64,000 nucleotides of DNA from Doryteuthis pealeii (GCA_023376005.1 CM042148.1:66277598-66341597); one strand, 5' to 3'; positions 1 through 11,885 are shown, counted from the first letter of the stretch. Translations and numbers: made by a program. The notes: generated from the letters alone by a model not told the origin.

Positions 1-628
1 TGTGTGTGTGTGTGTGTAAGTGCTGTTGACTTCAATGTCTACTCTACCCTAACTCAGATATAATATATAGTTTGCTATGTTTGTGAATAGATATTATTCA
101 TTATCAGCACTCGAGCATATATATCTAAGGTAGGGTAGTGTAGGCATAATATCTACGGTTTTTTATAACTGTTAGTTTCTCGCCTATTCGATTTTCAAAA
201 CCAAGTGACTGCCACTTATTTGCAGAAGAAAGTTATCACATCGAGTTTCCTAGGGTGCCAGTGGAATGCATCTGGTTCTGCGGGCCAAGTATACCTTTTA
301 AACCCTATCACATGTGTGACAAATGAATCAGCTGTCTATTTCATTGACATGCCCGTGCACCCTCGAATGAGTCTTAAAACCGCGCGACCCACACACTTTT
401 GCTACTGAAGTGACAAAGGTTACCTGTAGGTGAAAAGATTTTAAAAAGTGATAAGACAAAATAGGAATATTTCTTTTGTCTTGTTTCATTTATTTATTTT
501 TTATTTCATTCTACCTATTGTTGTCAACTAGTTTCGACCTTAGGTCAACGTAAAGAGAAAAGTATTTGCGCACAAAAGTTTTTTTAGAAACCTTTTTAAA
601 ATAGATTTTTAAAAGAATGTATATGCTC
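1..628. other. AT-rich spacer, no gene
   Basis: Begins in a (TG)n tract. The segment near 26-62 resembles one arm of the foldback at about 36925-37036 (tgttgacttcaatgtct against gttgacttcatgtct). A decayed hammerhead-like core remnant (GACC-TAA-GGTC-GAAAC, minus strand) lies at 531-550. The small reading frames here have no recognisable domains. Confidence 0.5.
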
Positions 629-637
629 TAAGAAAAA

Positions 638-646
638 CTAGGATAG

Positions 647-677
<31 letters not shown>

Positions 678-979
678 AATTTTGTACCGCTACATATATT
701 TATATGATCGTTTAGAGACAACAAATTCTTTATAATTATTGATATATATATATATATATATATTAATATATATATATATATATATATATTAGAGAGAGAG
801 AGAGAGAGAGAGTGATTACCTTTGTATATATATATTGACCTTTATATATCTATTATTATATAATAACCATATATATATATATAAATAACAAATACATATA
901 TATAATATACATATATATATATACATATATGTATAATATATTCATGTATATATATATCCTTTGTATTTATTGTTCACCT

Positions 980-1021
<42 letters not shown>

Positions 1022-1042
1022 ATATATATATAAAGGTGAACA
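638..1042. repeat. TA and GA microsatellite cluster
   Basis: Several (TA)n tracts and a (GA)n tract at about 791-812. At 970-1042 a (TA)n core is bracketed by inverted copies of ttgttcacctttata and its reverse complement, so the tract sits inside a small hairpin. The same arrangement recurs in the second copy near 3250-3317. Confidence 0.85.
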
Positions 1043-2004
1043 AAGTGAGAAGGAATGTATATTTTGTTGTTTATTTTTTTCATTCTTCTCAGCTACTTCC
1101 GACCTTAAATCATCGTCAGGAAAAATTGTTTTCAGTGAAAAAACAACAGTTTTTTAGAAGTTTAAAAAAATAGTTTTAAAAAGAGTTGATATGCCACAAA
1201 GAAGCAACGAATAATATACTGGGACATAAATATCGACTAGTTGAATGAACATTATTTCTTGCATCCAAGATACATACATATAACAGTAGCAGCAGACAGG
1301 AGATATAAATGACAAAGAATCAGAAGTCTCTGTCTCTTTTGTCTGTCTACGTTAGAATAATAAAGCTCTGTGTCTCACATCAATGCAGATACAACGAAAC
1401 AAACCGACCCACTTGTCCTCAGATACGTCGAAAAGGTGAAAGCAACACATTTATCATAAATGTTTTGTAACATACTTACTCTCTACGGAAAAAAATTGCA
1501 ATATGCAACGTCGCCGTACCAATTTAAGTATACTTATCTACTTTTGGTTTTACTTATCTGCTGAACTGTGTCTGATGTTGGGCTAGCATTCCTCTCTTCT
1601 TGGGTCTTGAAACCACTTGCTATTTCTTGTATTGTTGTTTAGTTTTTTAATTAAGATAACACAAGACTTGATATTTTTTCAGAGCTCTTTATTTTCCGTC
1701 TCAAATTAAGCATCGGGAAAAGTATATATATATTTTCTTCCAAAGTTCTTTCAACATTAACATCGTGGCATTTTCTTATGGATTTTAGACCTGCCCTAGA
1801 CCCTATCTTTTGTCCGCAGAAATATACAATTACCGGTAGGTGCTGCGAAAAGACCTGTGTGAAATCAGCTTGCGAATGTTAGCTGTCATGAGATTTCATA
1901 TATCCGACTTTGGACAAAAACCCCAACTGCAATAATTATAAACATGTTCCGATAAGAATTGTCCGAGACATAGTCGAGTCCTGTTTCCGAAGTGTTCGTT
2001 AAAG

Positions 2005-2185
2005 AAATGGTTCTCAACCCTTTTTTTACTATGACCCTTTTAATCCTATTTTACTGTGGTGGACCCCACATAGCCATTCGATGTTTAAAGATCCCATTGT
2101 AATTTTATAGTTAAAAACATTTGCTTGCCTGGTCCAAAAAATTATATGGTCCCGGGGTCCTCATGGCCCCGATTGAGAACCACTG
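2005..2185. mobile_element. hAT-type MITE (copy in duplication 1)
   Basis: Same element as 4289-4481 with scattered deletions. The left end reads aaatggttctcaaccc and the right end gattgagaaccactg. The right TSD gtttaaag is intact, while the left one has lost a T. Confidence 0.75.
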
Positions 2186-2459
2186 GTTTAAAGGAATGTT
2201 CGATTCTTTGTGCTTCGAATGCTCTATAACCAAAGTATATCCTGGATTTTTTTCCAAATTAAAAGTCGGCTGCAGCTGCAGAATGCACCGACTGCATCTC
2301 TGCAGAGTGGTAAAATCTGTAAATGAAACCTTTGGCAGTGGGTGGCGACCCGTTATGCTTAACGACGGTATTCTAGTAACTGACCCCTACTAGGCTATCC
2401 GGCGATGGGAAAATCCTCCTCCGATCAACCGGCTGGTCACATCCAGCACTATATTATTG

Positions 2460-2833
2460 GGTAATCTGAACATTAGTTACATAAATGAGAGTAACCTTCC
2501 CATAATTGTTTCACTTTGTTTTTGTTCGGCCATTTTCATTTCACCGTAATCTACACTGAGAATACGAATTGTTCGAATCAATACAACACGAAAATATCAT
2601 AAAATGTGTTTCTTAATAACAATTAAGTTCATTTTAAATAATGCGCAAGCACAATAAGAACACATTTATGACATTTTAGTGTTAAAACATGCAGTTGTAT
2701 TGATTCGAACAAATTCGTATTTTCAGTGTAGATTTACGGTGAAATGAAAATGGCCAACCAAAACAATCGGCTTCCTCAAAGTGAAACAAACAAGGGGAGG
2801 TTCTCTCATTTATGTAGCTAGTGTTCAGATACC
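2460..2833. mobile_element. Long-TIR MITE (copy in duplication 1)
   Basis: Same element as 4765-5141, with a few base deletions. TSD tattattg lies at 2452-2459 and 2834-2841. Confidence 0.75.
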
Positions 2834-3094
2834 TATTATTGTCCCGATCCTATGCCCTTATGGCGAACCGCCAACCCTTTTTATCATACATGTGCTAGAA
2901 GGCAGTGGCTCAGGTTATTGACGTAAACTGCATCTAAGGGTGAAGTTCCATTCTGGAGCTCTGGGAGAATGTGGAGCATTCATTTATCACAATTACTCCC
3001 AAGTCACCCTGACCCGGAATGATATTACTGTCAGGGTCCCATCAATGGGTTAAATAGATTTTAAAAATGGGTTTCAAATTTAGTTAAAATGGGT

Positions 3095-3095
3095 N
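3095..3095. other. Ambiguous base N at duplication junction
   Basis: The only non-ACGT base I saw in the window. It lies exactly where copy 1 of the 2.3-kb duplication meets copy 2, as expected if an assembler joined overlapping sequence. Confidence 0.95.
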
Positions 3096-3257
3096 AGAGA
3101 TTTAATATATATATTGACTTTATATATCTATATTTATATACCATTATATATAATTATAAATATACAAATAACATATATATAATATACATATAATTATATA
3201 CATATATGTATAATTATATATTCATGTATATATATATCCTTTGTATTTATTGTTCAC

Positions 3258-3305
<48 letters not shown>

Positions 3306-4288
3306 ATAAAGGTGAACAAAAGTGAGAAGGAATGTATATTTTGTTGTTTATTTTTTCATTCTTCTCAGCTACTTCCGACCTTAAATCATCGCAGGAAAAA
3401 TTGTTTTCATGAGAAAACAAACAGTTTTTTAGAAAGTTTAAAAAATAGTTTTAAAAGAGTTGATATGCCACAAGAGAAGCAACGAATAATATACTGGTGA
3501 CATAACATATCGCTAGTTGAATGAACATTATTTCTTGGCATCCAAGATACATACATATAACAGTAGCAGCAGACAGGAGATATAAATGACAAAAGATCAG
3601 AAGTCTCTTCTCTTTTTGTCTGTCTACGTTGAATAATAAAGCTCTGTGCTCACATCAAATGCAGATACACGAAACAAACCGACCCCACTTGTCTCAGATA
3701 CGTCGAAAGGTTGAAAGCAACAACATTTTCCATTAAATGTTTTGTAACATAGCTTACTCTTCTACGGAAAAAAATTGCAATATGCAACGTCGCCGTACCA
3801 ATTTAAGTATACTTATCTACTTTTGTTTTACTTATCTGCTGAACTGTGTCTGATGTTGGGCTAGCATTCTCTCTCTTCTTTGGGTCTTGAACCACTTGCT
3901 ATTTTCTTGTATTGTTGTTTAGTTTTTAATTAATGAACACAAGACTTGATATTTTTTCAGAGCTCTTTATTTTCCAGTCTCAAATTAAGCATCGGGAAAG
4001 TATATATATATTTTCTTCCAAAGTTCTTTCAACATTAACATCGTGCATTTTCTTATGGATTTTAGACCTGCCCTAGACCCCTATCTTTTGTCCCAGAAAT
4101 TATACAAATTACCGGTAGGTGGCTGCGAAAAGACCTGTGTGAAATCAGCTTGCGAATGTTAGCTGTCATGAGATTTCATATATCCGACTTTGGACAAATA
4201 ACCCCAACTGCAGATATTATAAACATGTTCCGGATAAGAATTGTCCGAGACATAGGTCGAGTCCTGTTTCCGAAGTGTTCGTTTAAAG

Positions 4289-4481
4289 AAATGGTTCTCA
4301 ACCCTTTCTTTTTACCTATGGACCCCTTTTAATCCTATTTTACTGTGGTGGACCCCACATAGCCATTCGATGTTTAAAGATCCCATTGTAATTTTATAGT
4401 TAAAAACATTTTGCTTGCCTGGGTCCAAAAAAATTTATATGGTCCCCGGGGGTCCTCATGGGCCCCGATTGAGAACCACTG
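4289..4481. mobile_element. hAT-type MITE, 193 bp
   Basis: Flanked by a perfect 8-bp target-site duplication, gtttaaag (4281-4288 and 4482-4489). Termini are tggttctcaaccc on the left and the complement, gattgagaaccactg, on the right. The CAGTGGTTCTCAAC-type terminal inverted repeat plus an 8-bp TSD is typical of hAT superfamily elements. There is no coding capacity, so this is a non-autonomous copy. Confidence 0.85.
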
Positions 4482-4689
4482 GTTTAAAGGAATGTTCGAT
4501 TCTTTGTGCTTCGAATGCTCTATAACCAAAGTATATTACTGGATTTTTTTCCAAATTAAAAGTCGGCTGCAGCTGCAGAATGCACCGACTGCATCTCTGC
4601 AGAGTGGTAAAATCTGTAAATGGGACAACCTGTTGGCAGTGGGTGGCGACCCGTTATGCTTAACGACGGTATTCTAGTAACTGACCCCT

Positions 4690-5515
4690 ACTTAGGCTAT
4701 CCGGGCGATGGGGAAAATCCTCCTCCGATCAACCGGCTGGTCACATCCAGCATCTATATTATTGGGTAATCTGAACATTAGTTACATAAATGAGAGTAAC
4801 CTTCCCATAATTGTTTCACTTTGTTTTGTTCGGCCATTTTCATTTCACCGTAAATCTACACTGAGAATACGAATTTGTTCGAATCAATACAACACGAAAA
4901 TATCATAAAATGTGTTCTTAATAACAATTAAGTTCATTTTAAATAATGCGCAAGCACAATTAAGAACACATTTTATGACATTTTAGTGTTAAAACATGCA
5001 GTTGTATTGATTCGAACAAATTCGTATTTTCAGTGTAGATTTACGGTGAAATGAAAATGGCCAACCAAAACAATCGGCTTCCTCAAAGTGAAACAAACAA
5101 GGGGAGGTTCTCTCATTTATGTAGCTAGTGTTCAGATTACCTATTATTGTCCCGATCCTATTGCCCTTATGGCGAACCGCCAACCCTTTTTATCATACAT
5201 GTGCTAGAAGGCAGTGGCTCAGGATTATTGACGTTAAACTGCATCTAAGGGTGAAGTTCCAATTCTGGAGCTCTAGGGAATGTGGAGAGCATTCATTTAT
5301 CACAATTACTCCCAAGTCACCCTGACCCGGAATGATAGTTACTGTCAGGGTCCCATCAATGGGTTAAATAGATTTTAAAAATGGGTTTCAAATTTAGTTA
5401 AAATGGGTTTTAAAAATAAAATTGAATACCCATCAAGCATGAATAAACAAAACGTTCCCGGCATGAAATAACCCAACAAGGGTTGACATGCCGTAAAATC
5501 CAACAAACCAACATA
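4690..5515 (+). repeat. Family A interspersed repeat with nested MITE
   Basis: An unclassified repeat of several hundred bp, split by the MITE at 4765-5141. Recognisable segments are gttaaactgcatctaaggg, ctgacccggaatgat and gggtcccatcaatgggtt, and it ends in a 3' module, ggcatgaaataaccc...gggttgacatgccg. Copies on both strands occur near 2380-3094, 14942-15110, 26755-27070, 32572-33130, 34060-34140, 38540-38905, 50605-50790 and 52590-52745. Its 3' module matches that of the SINEs described below. Confidence 0.8.
4765..5141. mobile_element. Long-TIR foldback MITE, 377 bp
   Basis: A perfect 8-bp TSD, tattattg, lies at 4757-4764 and 5142-5149. Termini are ggtaatctgaac and gttcagattacc, and the inverted repeats extend more than 100 bp on each side with an AT-rich centre (about 4920-4970). 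It interrupts a family A repeat, whose two halves rejoin across the TSD when compared with the family A copy near 38560. An 8-bp TSD fits hAT, P or Merlin. The GG start would suit Merlin, but I cannot assign a superfamily without a transposase. Confidence 0.85.
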
Positions 5516-5700
5516 TACTTTATATATGAAGATCATTCAATAAATGAGGTCAATTTTGCCTAGGGAGTTGGCAATATGAAGCACTGCTTAGAGTTGCATT
5601 TTTTCAAGGATGCACAATGATGCACAAGCATGCACAAACATGTTTTCATTTCAGGCTCATTCTATAGGTACAACTGCAATTATAGATTGTTTTCAAATCT
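5515..5700. other. Spacer between family A and satellite
   Basis: No gene or recognisable repeat apart from a short AT-rich lead-in to the satellite. It contains a local tgcacaa-type direct repeat near 5610-5640. Confidence 0.4.
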
Positions 5701-8700
5701 CTGCGACTTCCAGTCGGGATTCAATCTCGTAGTGCCAATAATTCTATCACTGCTTTATACGCAACTTGGACATAGCACTCATGACTAACAAAATGTACCA
5801 TTCAATGCCTTCATACTGCAGACTGACATTTAAACAGGATTTTCTATCTCTGTGAATTTCTGTTAGTACTCAATTTCGTAGTGCCAATAATTCTATCACT
5901 GCTTTATACGCAACTTGGACATAGCACTCATGACTAACAAAATGTACCATTCAATGCCTTCACATTGCAGACTGACATCTAAACAGGATTTTCTATCTCT
6001 GTGAATTTCTGTTAGTACTCAATTTCGTAGTGCCAATAATTCTATCACTGCTTTATACGCAACTTGTACATAGCCCTCATGACTAACAAAATGTACCATT
6101 CAATGCCTTCACATTGCAGACTGACATTTAAACAGGATTTTCGATCTCTGTGAATTTCTGTTAGTACTCAATTTCGTAGTGCCAATAATTCTATCACTGC
6201 TTTATACGCAACTTGGACATAGCACTCATGACTAACAAAATGTACCATTCAATTCCTTCACATTGCAGACTGACATTTAAACAGGATTTTCTATCTCTGT
6301 GAATTTCTGTGAGTACTCAATTTCGTAGTGCCAATAATTCTATCACTGCTTTATACGCAACTTGGACATAGCACTCATGACTAACAAAATGTACCATTCA
6401 ATTCCTTCACATTGCAGACTGACATTTAAACAGGATTTTCGATCTCTGTGAATTTCTGTAGTACTCAATTTCGTAGTGCCAATAATTATATCACTGCTTT
6501 ATACGCAACTTGGACATAGCACTCATGACTAACGAAATGTACCACTCAATGCCTCCACATTGCAGACTGACATTTAAACAGGATTTTCGATCTCTGTGAA
6601 TTTCTGTTAGTACTCAATTTCGTAGTGCCAATAATTCTATCACTGCTTTATACGCAACTTGGACATAGCACTCATGACTAACAAAATGTACCATTCAATG
6701 CCTTCATACAGCATACTGACATTTAAACAGGATTTTCTATCTCTGTGAATTTCTGTGAGTACTCAATTTCGTAGTGCCAATAATTCTATCACTGCTTTAT
6801 ACGCAACTTGGACATAGCCCTCATGACTAACAAAACGTACCATTCAATGCCTTCACATTGCATACTGACATTTAAACAGGATTTTCTATCTCTGTGAATT
6901 TCTGTTAGTACTCAATTTCGTAGTGCCAATAAATCTATCACTGCTTTATTCGCAACTTGGACATAGCACTCACGACTAACAAAATGTACCATTCAATGCC
7001 TTCACACTGCAGACTGACATTTAACCAGGATTTTCTATCTCTGTGAATTTCTGTTAGTACTCAATTTCGTAGTGCCAATAATTCTATCACTGCTTTATAC
7101 GCAACTTGGACATAGCCTCATGACTAACAAAATGTACCATTCAATGCCTTCACATTGCAGACTGACATCTAAACAGGATTTTCTATCTCTGTGAATTTCT
7201 GTTAGTACTCAATTTCGTAGTGCCAATAATTCTATCACTGCTTTATACGCAACTTGGACATAGCACTCATGACTAACAAAATGTACCATTCAATTCCTTC
7301 ACATTGCAGACTGACATTTAAACAGGATTTTCGATCTCTGTGAATTTCTGTTAGTACTCAATTTCGTAGTGCCAATAATTCTATCACTGCTTTATACGCA
7401 ACTTGGACATAGCACTCATGACTAACAAAATGTACCATTCAATTCCTTCACATTGCAGACTGACATTTAAACAGGATTTTCTATCTCTGTGAATTTCTGT
7501 GAGTACTCAATTTTGTAGTGCCAATAATTCTATCACTGCTTTATACGCAACTTGGACATAGCACTCATGACTAACAAAATGTACCATTCAATTCCTTCAC
7601 ATTGCAGACTGACATTTAAACAGGATTTTCGATCTCTGTGAATTTCTGTTAGTACTCAATTTCGTAGTGCCAATAATTCTATCACTGCTTTATATGCAAC
7701 TTGGACATAGCACTCATGACTAACGAAATGTACCACTCAATGCCTCCACATTGCAGACTGACATTTAAACAGGATTTTCGATCTCTGTGAATTTCTGTTA
7801 GTACTCAATTTCGTAGTGCCAATAATTCTATCACTGCTTTATACGCAACTTGGACATAGCCCTCATGACTAAAAAATGTACCATTCAATGCCTTCATACA
7901 GCATACTGACATTTAAACAGGATTTTCTATCTCTGTGAATTTCTGTGAGTACTCAATTTCGTAGTGCCAATAATTCTATCACTGCTTTATACGCAACTTG
8001 GACATAGCCCTCATGACTAACAAAACGTACCATTCAATGCCTTCACATTGCATACTGACATTTAAACAGGATTTTCGATCTCTGTGAATTTCTGTTAGTA
8101 CTCAATTTCGTAGTGCCAATAATTCTATCACTGCTTTATACGCAACTTGGACATAGCACTCATGACTAACAAAATGTACCATTCAATTCCTTCACATTGC
8201 AGACTGACATTTAAACAGGATTTTCGATCTCTGTGAATTTCTGTTAGTACTCAATTTCGTAGTGCCAATAATTCTATCACTGCTTTATACGCAACTTGGA
8301 CATAGCACTCATGACTAACGAAATGTACCACTCAATGCCTCCACATTGCAGACTGACATTTAAACAGGATTTTCGATCTCTGTGAATTTCTGTTAGTACT
8401 CAATTTCGTAGTGCCAATAATTCTATCACTGCTTTATACGCAACTTGGACATAGCCCTCATGACTAACAAAACGTACCATTCAATGCCTTCACATTGCAG
8501 ACTGACATTTAAACAGGATTTTCGATCTCTGTGAATTTCTGTTAGTACTCAATTTCGTAGTGCCAATAATTCTATCACTGCTTTATACGCAACTTGGACA
8601 TAGCACTCATGACTAACAAAATGTACCATTCAATGCCTTCATACAGCATACTGACATTTAAACAGGATTTTCTATCTCTGTGAATTTCTGTGAGTACTCA

Positions 8701-8960
8701 ATTTCGTAGTGCCAATAATTCTATCACTGCTTTATACGCAACTTGGACATAGCCCTCATGACTAACAAAACGTACCATTCAATGCCTTCACATTGCATAC
8801 TGACATTTAAACAGGATTTTCAATCCCTGTGAATTTCTGTTAGTACTCAATTTCGTAGTGCCAATAATTCTATCACTGCTTTATATGTAACTTGGACGTA
8901 GCACTCATGATTAATAAACTGTACAATACCTACGCACAGCACACTGATATTTGAACAGGA
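5700..8960 (+). repeat. 149-bp satellite array, 22 monomers
   Basis: Monomer start points (the phrase caatttcgtagtgcc or its variant) fall at 5722, 5871, 6020, 6169, 6318, 6466, 6615, 6764, 6913, 7062, 7210, 7359, 7508, 7657, 7806, 7954, 8103, 8252, 8401, 8550, 8699 and 8848. Spacing is 149 bp, or 148 where one base is missing. Internal monomers differ at only a few diagnostic positions, while the first and last are clearly diverged, as expected at array edges. No open frame crosses monomers because 149 is not a multiple of three. The spacing is within the range of many animal satellites. Confidence 0.97.
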
Positions 8961-9054
8961 TTTTTTATATAACCGAATACGTGTTCAAACATTTTGCCAT
9001 CTCCACTGTTAGTGAAGCCACTCAGTAGGACAGCTTACTTATCAATCAATACTC

Positions 9055-9117
<63 letters not shown>

Positions 9118-9812
9118 CAGCAAAACAGCAAAGTGTTTTTCAAAGGAACGCTGCAGGTGGTGTTTTGCGAAAGAGAAAAATCACAAAGAAAAAAAAAGAT
9201 ATCAGTTACTTTAAATTTCTTCTTTTTTTTCTTCTTCTTCTTCTCTTTATTATTATTATTATTATATTATTATTATTATTATTATTATTATTTGTCAGTT
9301 TAGAATTGTAGAAGACAAAAAATCGTTGCTAAGAGAAAAAAAAAAGAACAGAAAAGAAAAGAAAAAAAAAAGAAAAATATAGTACGAGTGACATTATCCT
9401 ATCTTTTTTTTTCTTTCGTTTTTCTTTAAACACAGCGCAGAGAATCGACTCCTGGCTACAGAACAAAAGACGGAAGAGTCGACGAAGAGAATAAAACAAA
9501 CAAACAAACAAAAAAAATAACGAAAGTTTCGCGACCCCTCTTCAGAAAGCAACAAAAAAAAACTCCGCTTGATTGTTTTCTAAAATGGCCAATAAAACCG
9601 TTTTCCATCTAAAGGCTCACCAAGTGCTAAGTCAAAATGGTGAAAACGTACAGGAAATTAATTTTTCTAACTTAATTTACATAGAAACATTTCCGTCACC
9701 TAAGTTTTATAAAAGAAAGTGCCAAAAAATTGAGTCAGCTGCCTAATAATGTGTAGCTCCTCCCTTAGCCTCAACCCTTTTATCAGATAAATCGGCGATG
9801 GATTCGTTACGC

Positions 9813-9864
<52 letters not shown>

Positions 9865-9900
9865 TCGTGTCGCACAATTAAAACGGATATTCATGACAAT
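8961..9900. repeat. Microsatellite and low-complexity stretch, no gene
   Basis: Contains (TA)n at about 9055-9111, (CTT)n and (TTA)n at about 9225-9292, A-rich tracts at 9335-9390, and (TA)n at about 9814-9862. The segment 9540-9800 is unassigned. Confidence 0.8.
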
Positions 9901-9906
9901 CTCTCA

Positions 9907-10110
9907 TCAATCTTCTCTATCATTCATTGTCCCAGGGAAGTTCTCTGCGCAGCATCCATTATCCTCGAAGAATTTGTCAATGTAGGTCCTTGATGGGCGG
10001 CCCACAATCGCATGTCCATGTGTTGGCTTCCACAGGAGAACGTTGCTTATGAGTTCGTCCTTGCTCCTCCAGCAATGTCCAGTTAACTGCGTCTGCAGCC
10101 GATGAAAATA
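9907..10110 (-). pseudogene. Non-LTR retrotransposon ORF C-terminal fragment
   Basis: The minus-strand translation contains RLQTQLTGHCWRSKDELIS, then WKPTHGHA, VGRPSRTYID and, near the stop, a GCCAENFPGTMNDRED-type ending. The order GHCWRS / ELISxxLLW.P.HG / GRP..TYID / DRE is the conserved extreme C-terminus of a reverse-transcriptase polyprotein family common in invertebrate LINEs. Everything N-terminal, including the RT domain, is missing, so this is a 5'-truncated dead copy. A second fragment of the same family lies at 39105-39295 on the plus strand. Confidence 0.8.
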
Positions 10111-10169
10111 TAGACATAATCTGCGTACAAGTGCATAGATTTGATCATAGAGAAATATATATATATATA

Positions 10170-10812
10170 TCTTATTATAATGGAGATTGTGGGTTTGTTT
10201 GTCTGTAACCGAAACTATATTACTATACAAGTTACAATTCCCTTTGTTATTTACACACATTCTCCATAATTTTTACTTTTCATTTAAACCTCAATTATTA
10301 GTAAAATTGTTTTACATCATTAAGACTGTTAACAATATCTACATACTAATAGCATGCAATTATATTTATATATACAACGAAATAGCGGTTTACAGTGTGA
10401 ATGGGAAGGCTAATTTGCATATTGATCTTAAAAAATTTGATTTTAATAAATATATGCTTAGTATTATTGATTTCTAATTGTTTGGTTTTATCTTAATAAA
10501 TATGAGCAAAAATCTCGGGGATAAATCTTAACAGAAATCTATTAACATAAAGAAATAACTGTAATTTTATTCTTTTCTTCCTATTTTAACTAAATAGTTA
10601 AATTAGGGAAATTTACCATTGAAAGACGGGAGTAAGGGAAAATGGTGGAACAGTTAGTTTCAAAGTTGTTCTATTTTCCGATTATACCCCCTCTGTTCAA
10701 AATATTTTTATCTGAATTCTTATTCAGTTTCATTAGCCTTTCTAATTTAACATGATATTTTATTATATTAAAACTTAAATACTTGCACCCGGAGGGTGCA
10801 TATATTTGCTAG
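10170..10812 (+). mobile_element. Non-autonomous Helitron, 643 bp
   Basis: The 5' end is A|TC followed by ttattataatggagatt. The 3' end has a perfect hairpin (tgcaccc-gga-gggtgca, 10784-10800), then 8 nt and CTAG (10809-10812) followed by T. TC start, 3' subterminal hairpin, CTRR end and insertion between A and T are the Helitron hallmarks. Two related copies lie at 15618-16006 and 24347-24739. No Rep/helicase coding is present. Confidence 0.85.
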
Positions 10813-11110
10813 TATATATATATTATTCTTTTGACTCAGAAAAAACAATTTGTAAATAAAAACTCAGAGTGCTGTAGACATGGAGTCAAGGGCACTTGGT
10901 AAGTTGTAGTTTCTTGGCTATGTGATTATCAGTCCAGACTCTTGATTTTAAGATCACATCGACAAGAAATTGACAGTCACAAAGCGAGCGCCATTGACTC
11001 AAAGAAATTTGAGTGTCACTATATCAGCCATTGGTCACCAACATCTGACTTGAAACGAACCATTTACAAAGCTAGTAAAAAAACTCATTAGCCATTTGCC
11101 CTCACCATGA
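10813..11110. other. Unassigned spacer
   Basis: No gene seen. The part from about 10870 (tagacatggagtcaagg, cacttggtaag) is distantly similar to the TA-flanked foldback at 36925-37036. Confidence 0.4.
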
Positions 11111-11112
11111 GA

Positions 11113-11290
11113 CATACTAGGTGTCTCATAAGAATATCGAGATTGAAGTTGTATTTACCAAGATAGAAGTGAGCAATAAATGGAACGTTAATTTTATTTA
11201 AATACAAGGTGTGTCATAAAAGTGTCGAGTTTGTAGCTGTATTTACCAAGATAGAAATGAAGAATGAATGGAACGTTATTTTATTCAGAA
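11113..11290 (+). repeat. Tandem duplication of about 90 bp plus (AAT)n
   Basis: Two adjacent diverged copies share the phrases aggtgtctcataa or aggtgtgtcataa, tatttaccaagatagaa and aatggaacgtta. An (AAT)n tract follows at about 11308-11360. The aggtgtgtcataa start resembles mariner-type inverted-repeat ends, but no transposase is present. Confidence 0.65.
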
Positions 11291-11302
11291 TTTTTGGCTC
11301 TC

Positions 11303-11360
<58 letters not shown>

Positions 11361-11767
11361 GGAAAAGTGCATAAAAATATTTTCTGCTACTATGGTATGA
11401 AAGGTCTATAATCTTGAATATCAAGTTTCTTACAGTTTCACTTGGATAGCATAATCGTCTTTTAAAGTTTCAGATGGGGACAGGAGAAAATTAGCTTATC
11501 AACTGTATTTATAGTCTGATCAATTTGTCACGTGTTATGATATCAATTCACGTGACACGCACGCGTAAAACATATATGATTTGTTTTTATAGAAATCTGA
11601 ACAGTCTAATATTGGTAAAATTTATTTTAAAATCAACTAGGTGCTACGTGACACATAATGAATTTGTTGATATGCCTACACTAAGAAATCAATTCACAAT
11701 TTTTTGTTCAGCAATTTACCATTTTCGGCATATTTCAGGAAACTGTTTCGGTTTCAGTTTTTTTGTT

Positions 11768-11885
11768 TAAGGACATATCAACCTCTGTGGGTTATTTAAT
11801 GCCAAAACCTTCCTTGTAGAAGGGCAGTAGCTGTACTTTTTAATTCGTAATTAGAGGCATAAGGGGCTCGAACCTTTTCCGATCT
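11768..11885 (-). mobile_element. tRNA-derived SINE, truncated, 3' hairpin module
   Basis: Read on the minus strand, a box-B-like ggttcgagcccc leads through about 60 bp to ttttggcattaaataaccc and gaggttgatatg. The tRNA-like head upstream of box B is lost. The 3' module is shared with the SINE at 11948-12180. Confidence 0.65.

Larger units (their letters stand above)
829..3094 (+). repeat. 2.3-kb direct duplication, copy 1
   Basis: Aligns along its whole length with 3096-5409. Differences are mostly single-base indels in homopolymers or dinucleotides, and copy 1 usually has the shorter run. It contains the same nested MITEs and family A segment as copy 2 and ends exactly at the N at 3095. It may be a real tandem duplication or an assembly artefact in which one long-read copy was left unpolished. 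Confidence 0.9.
3096..5409 (+). repeat. 2.3-kb direct duplication, copy 2
   Basis: Second copy of 829-3094. Its homopolymers are longer and its transposon termini and target-site duplications are cleaner than in copy 1. For example, the hAT MITE keeps a perfect 8-bp TSD here, while the left TSD in copy 1 has lost a base. It continues past the duplicated part into the 3' end of family A. Confidence 0.9.

Noticed and set aside
5700..8960. CRISPR-like array of regular repeats
   Set aside because: The whole 149-bp unit repeats, with no unique spacers, and the context is a eukaryotic genome. It is a satellite.
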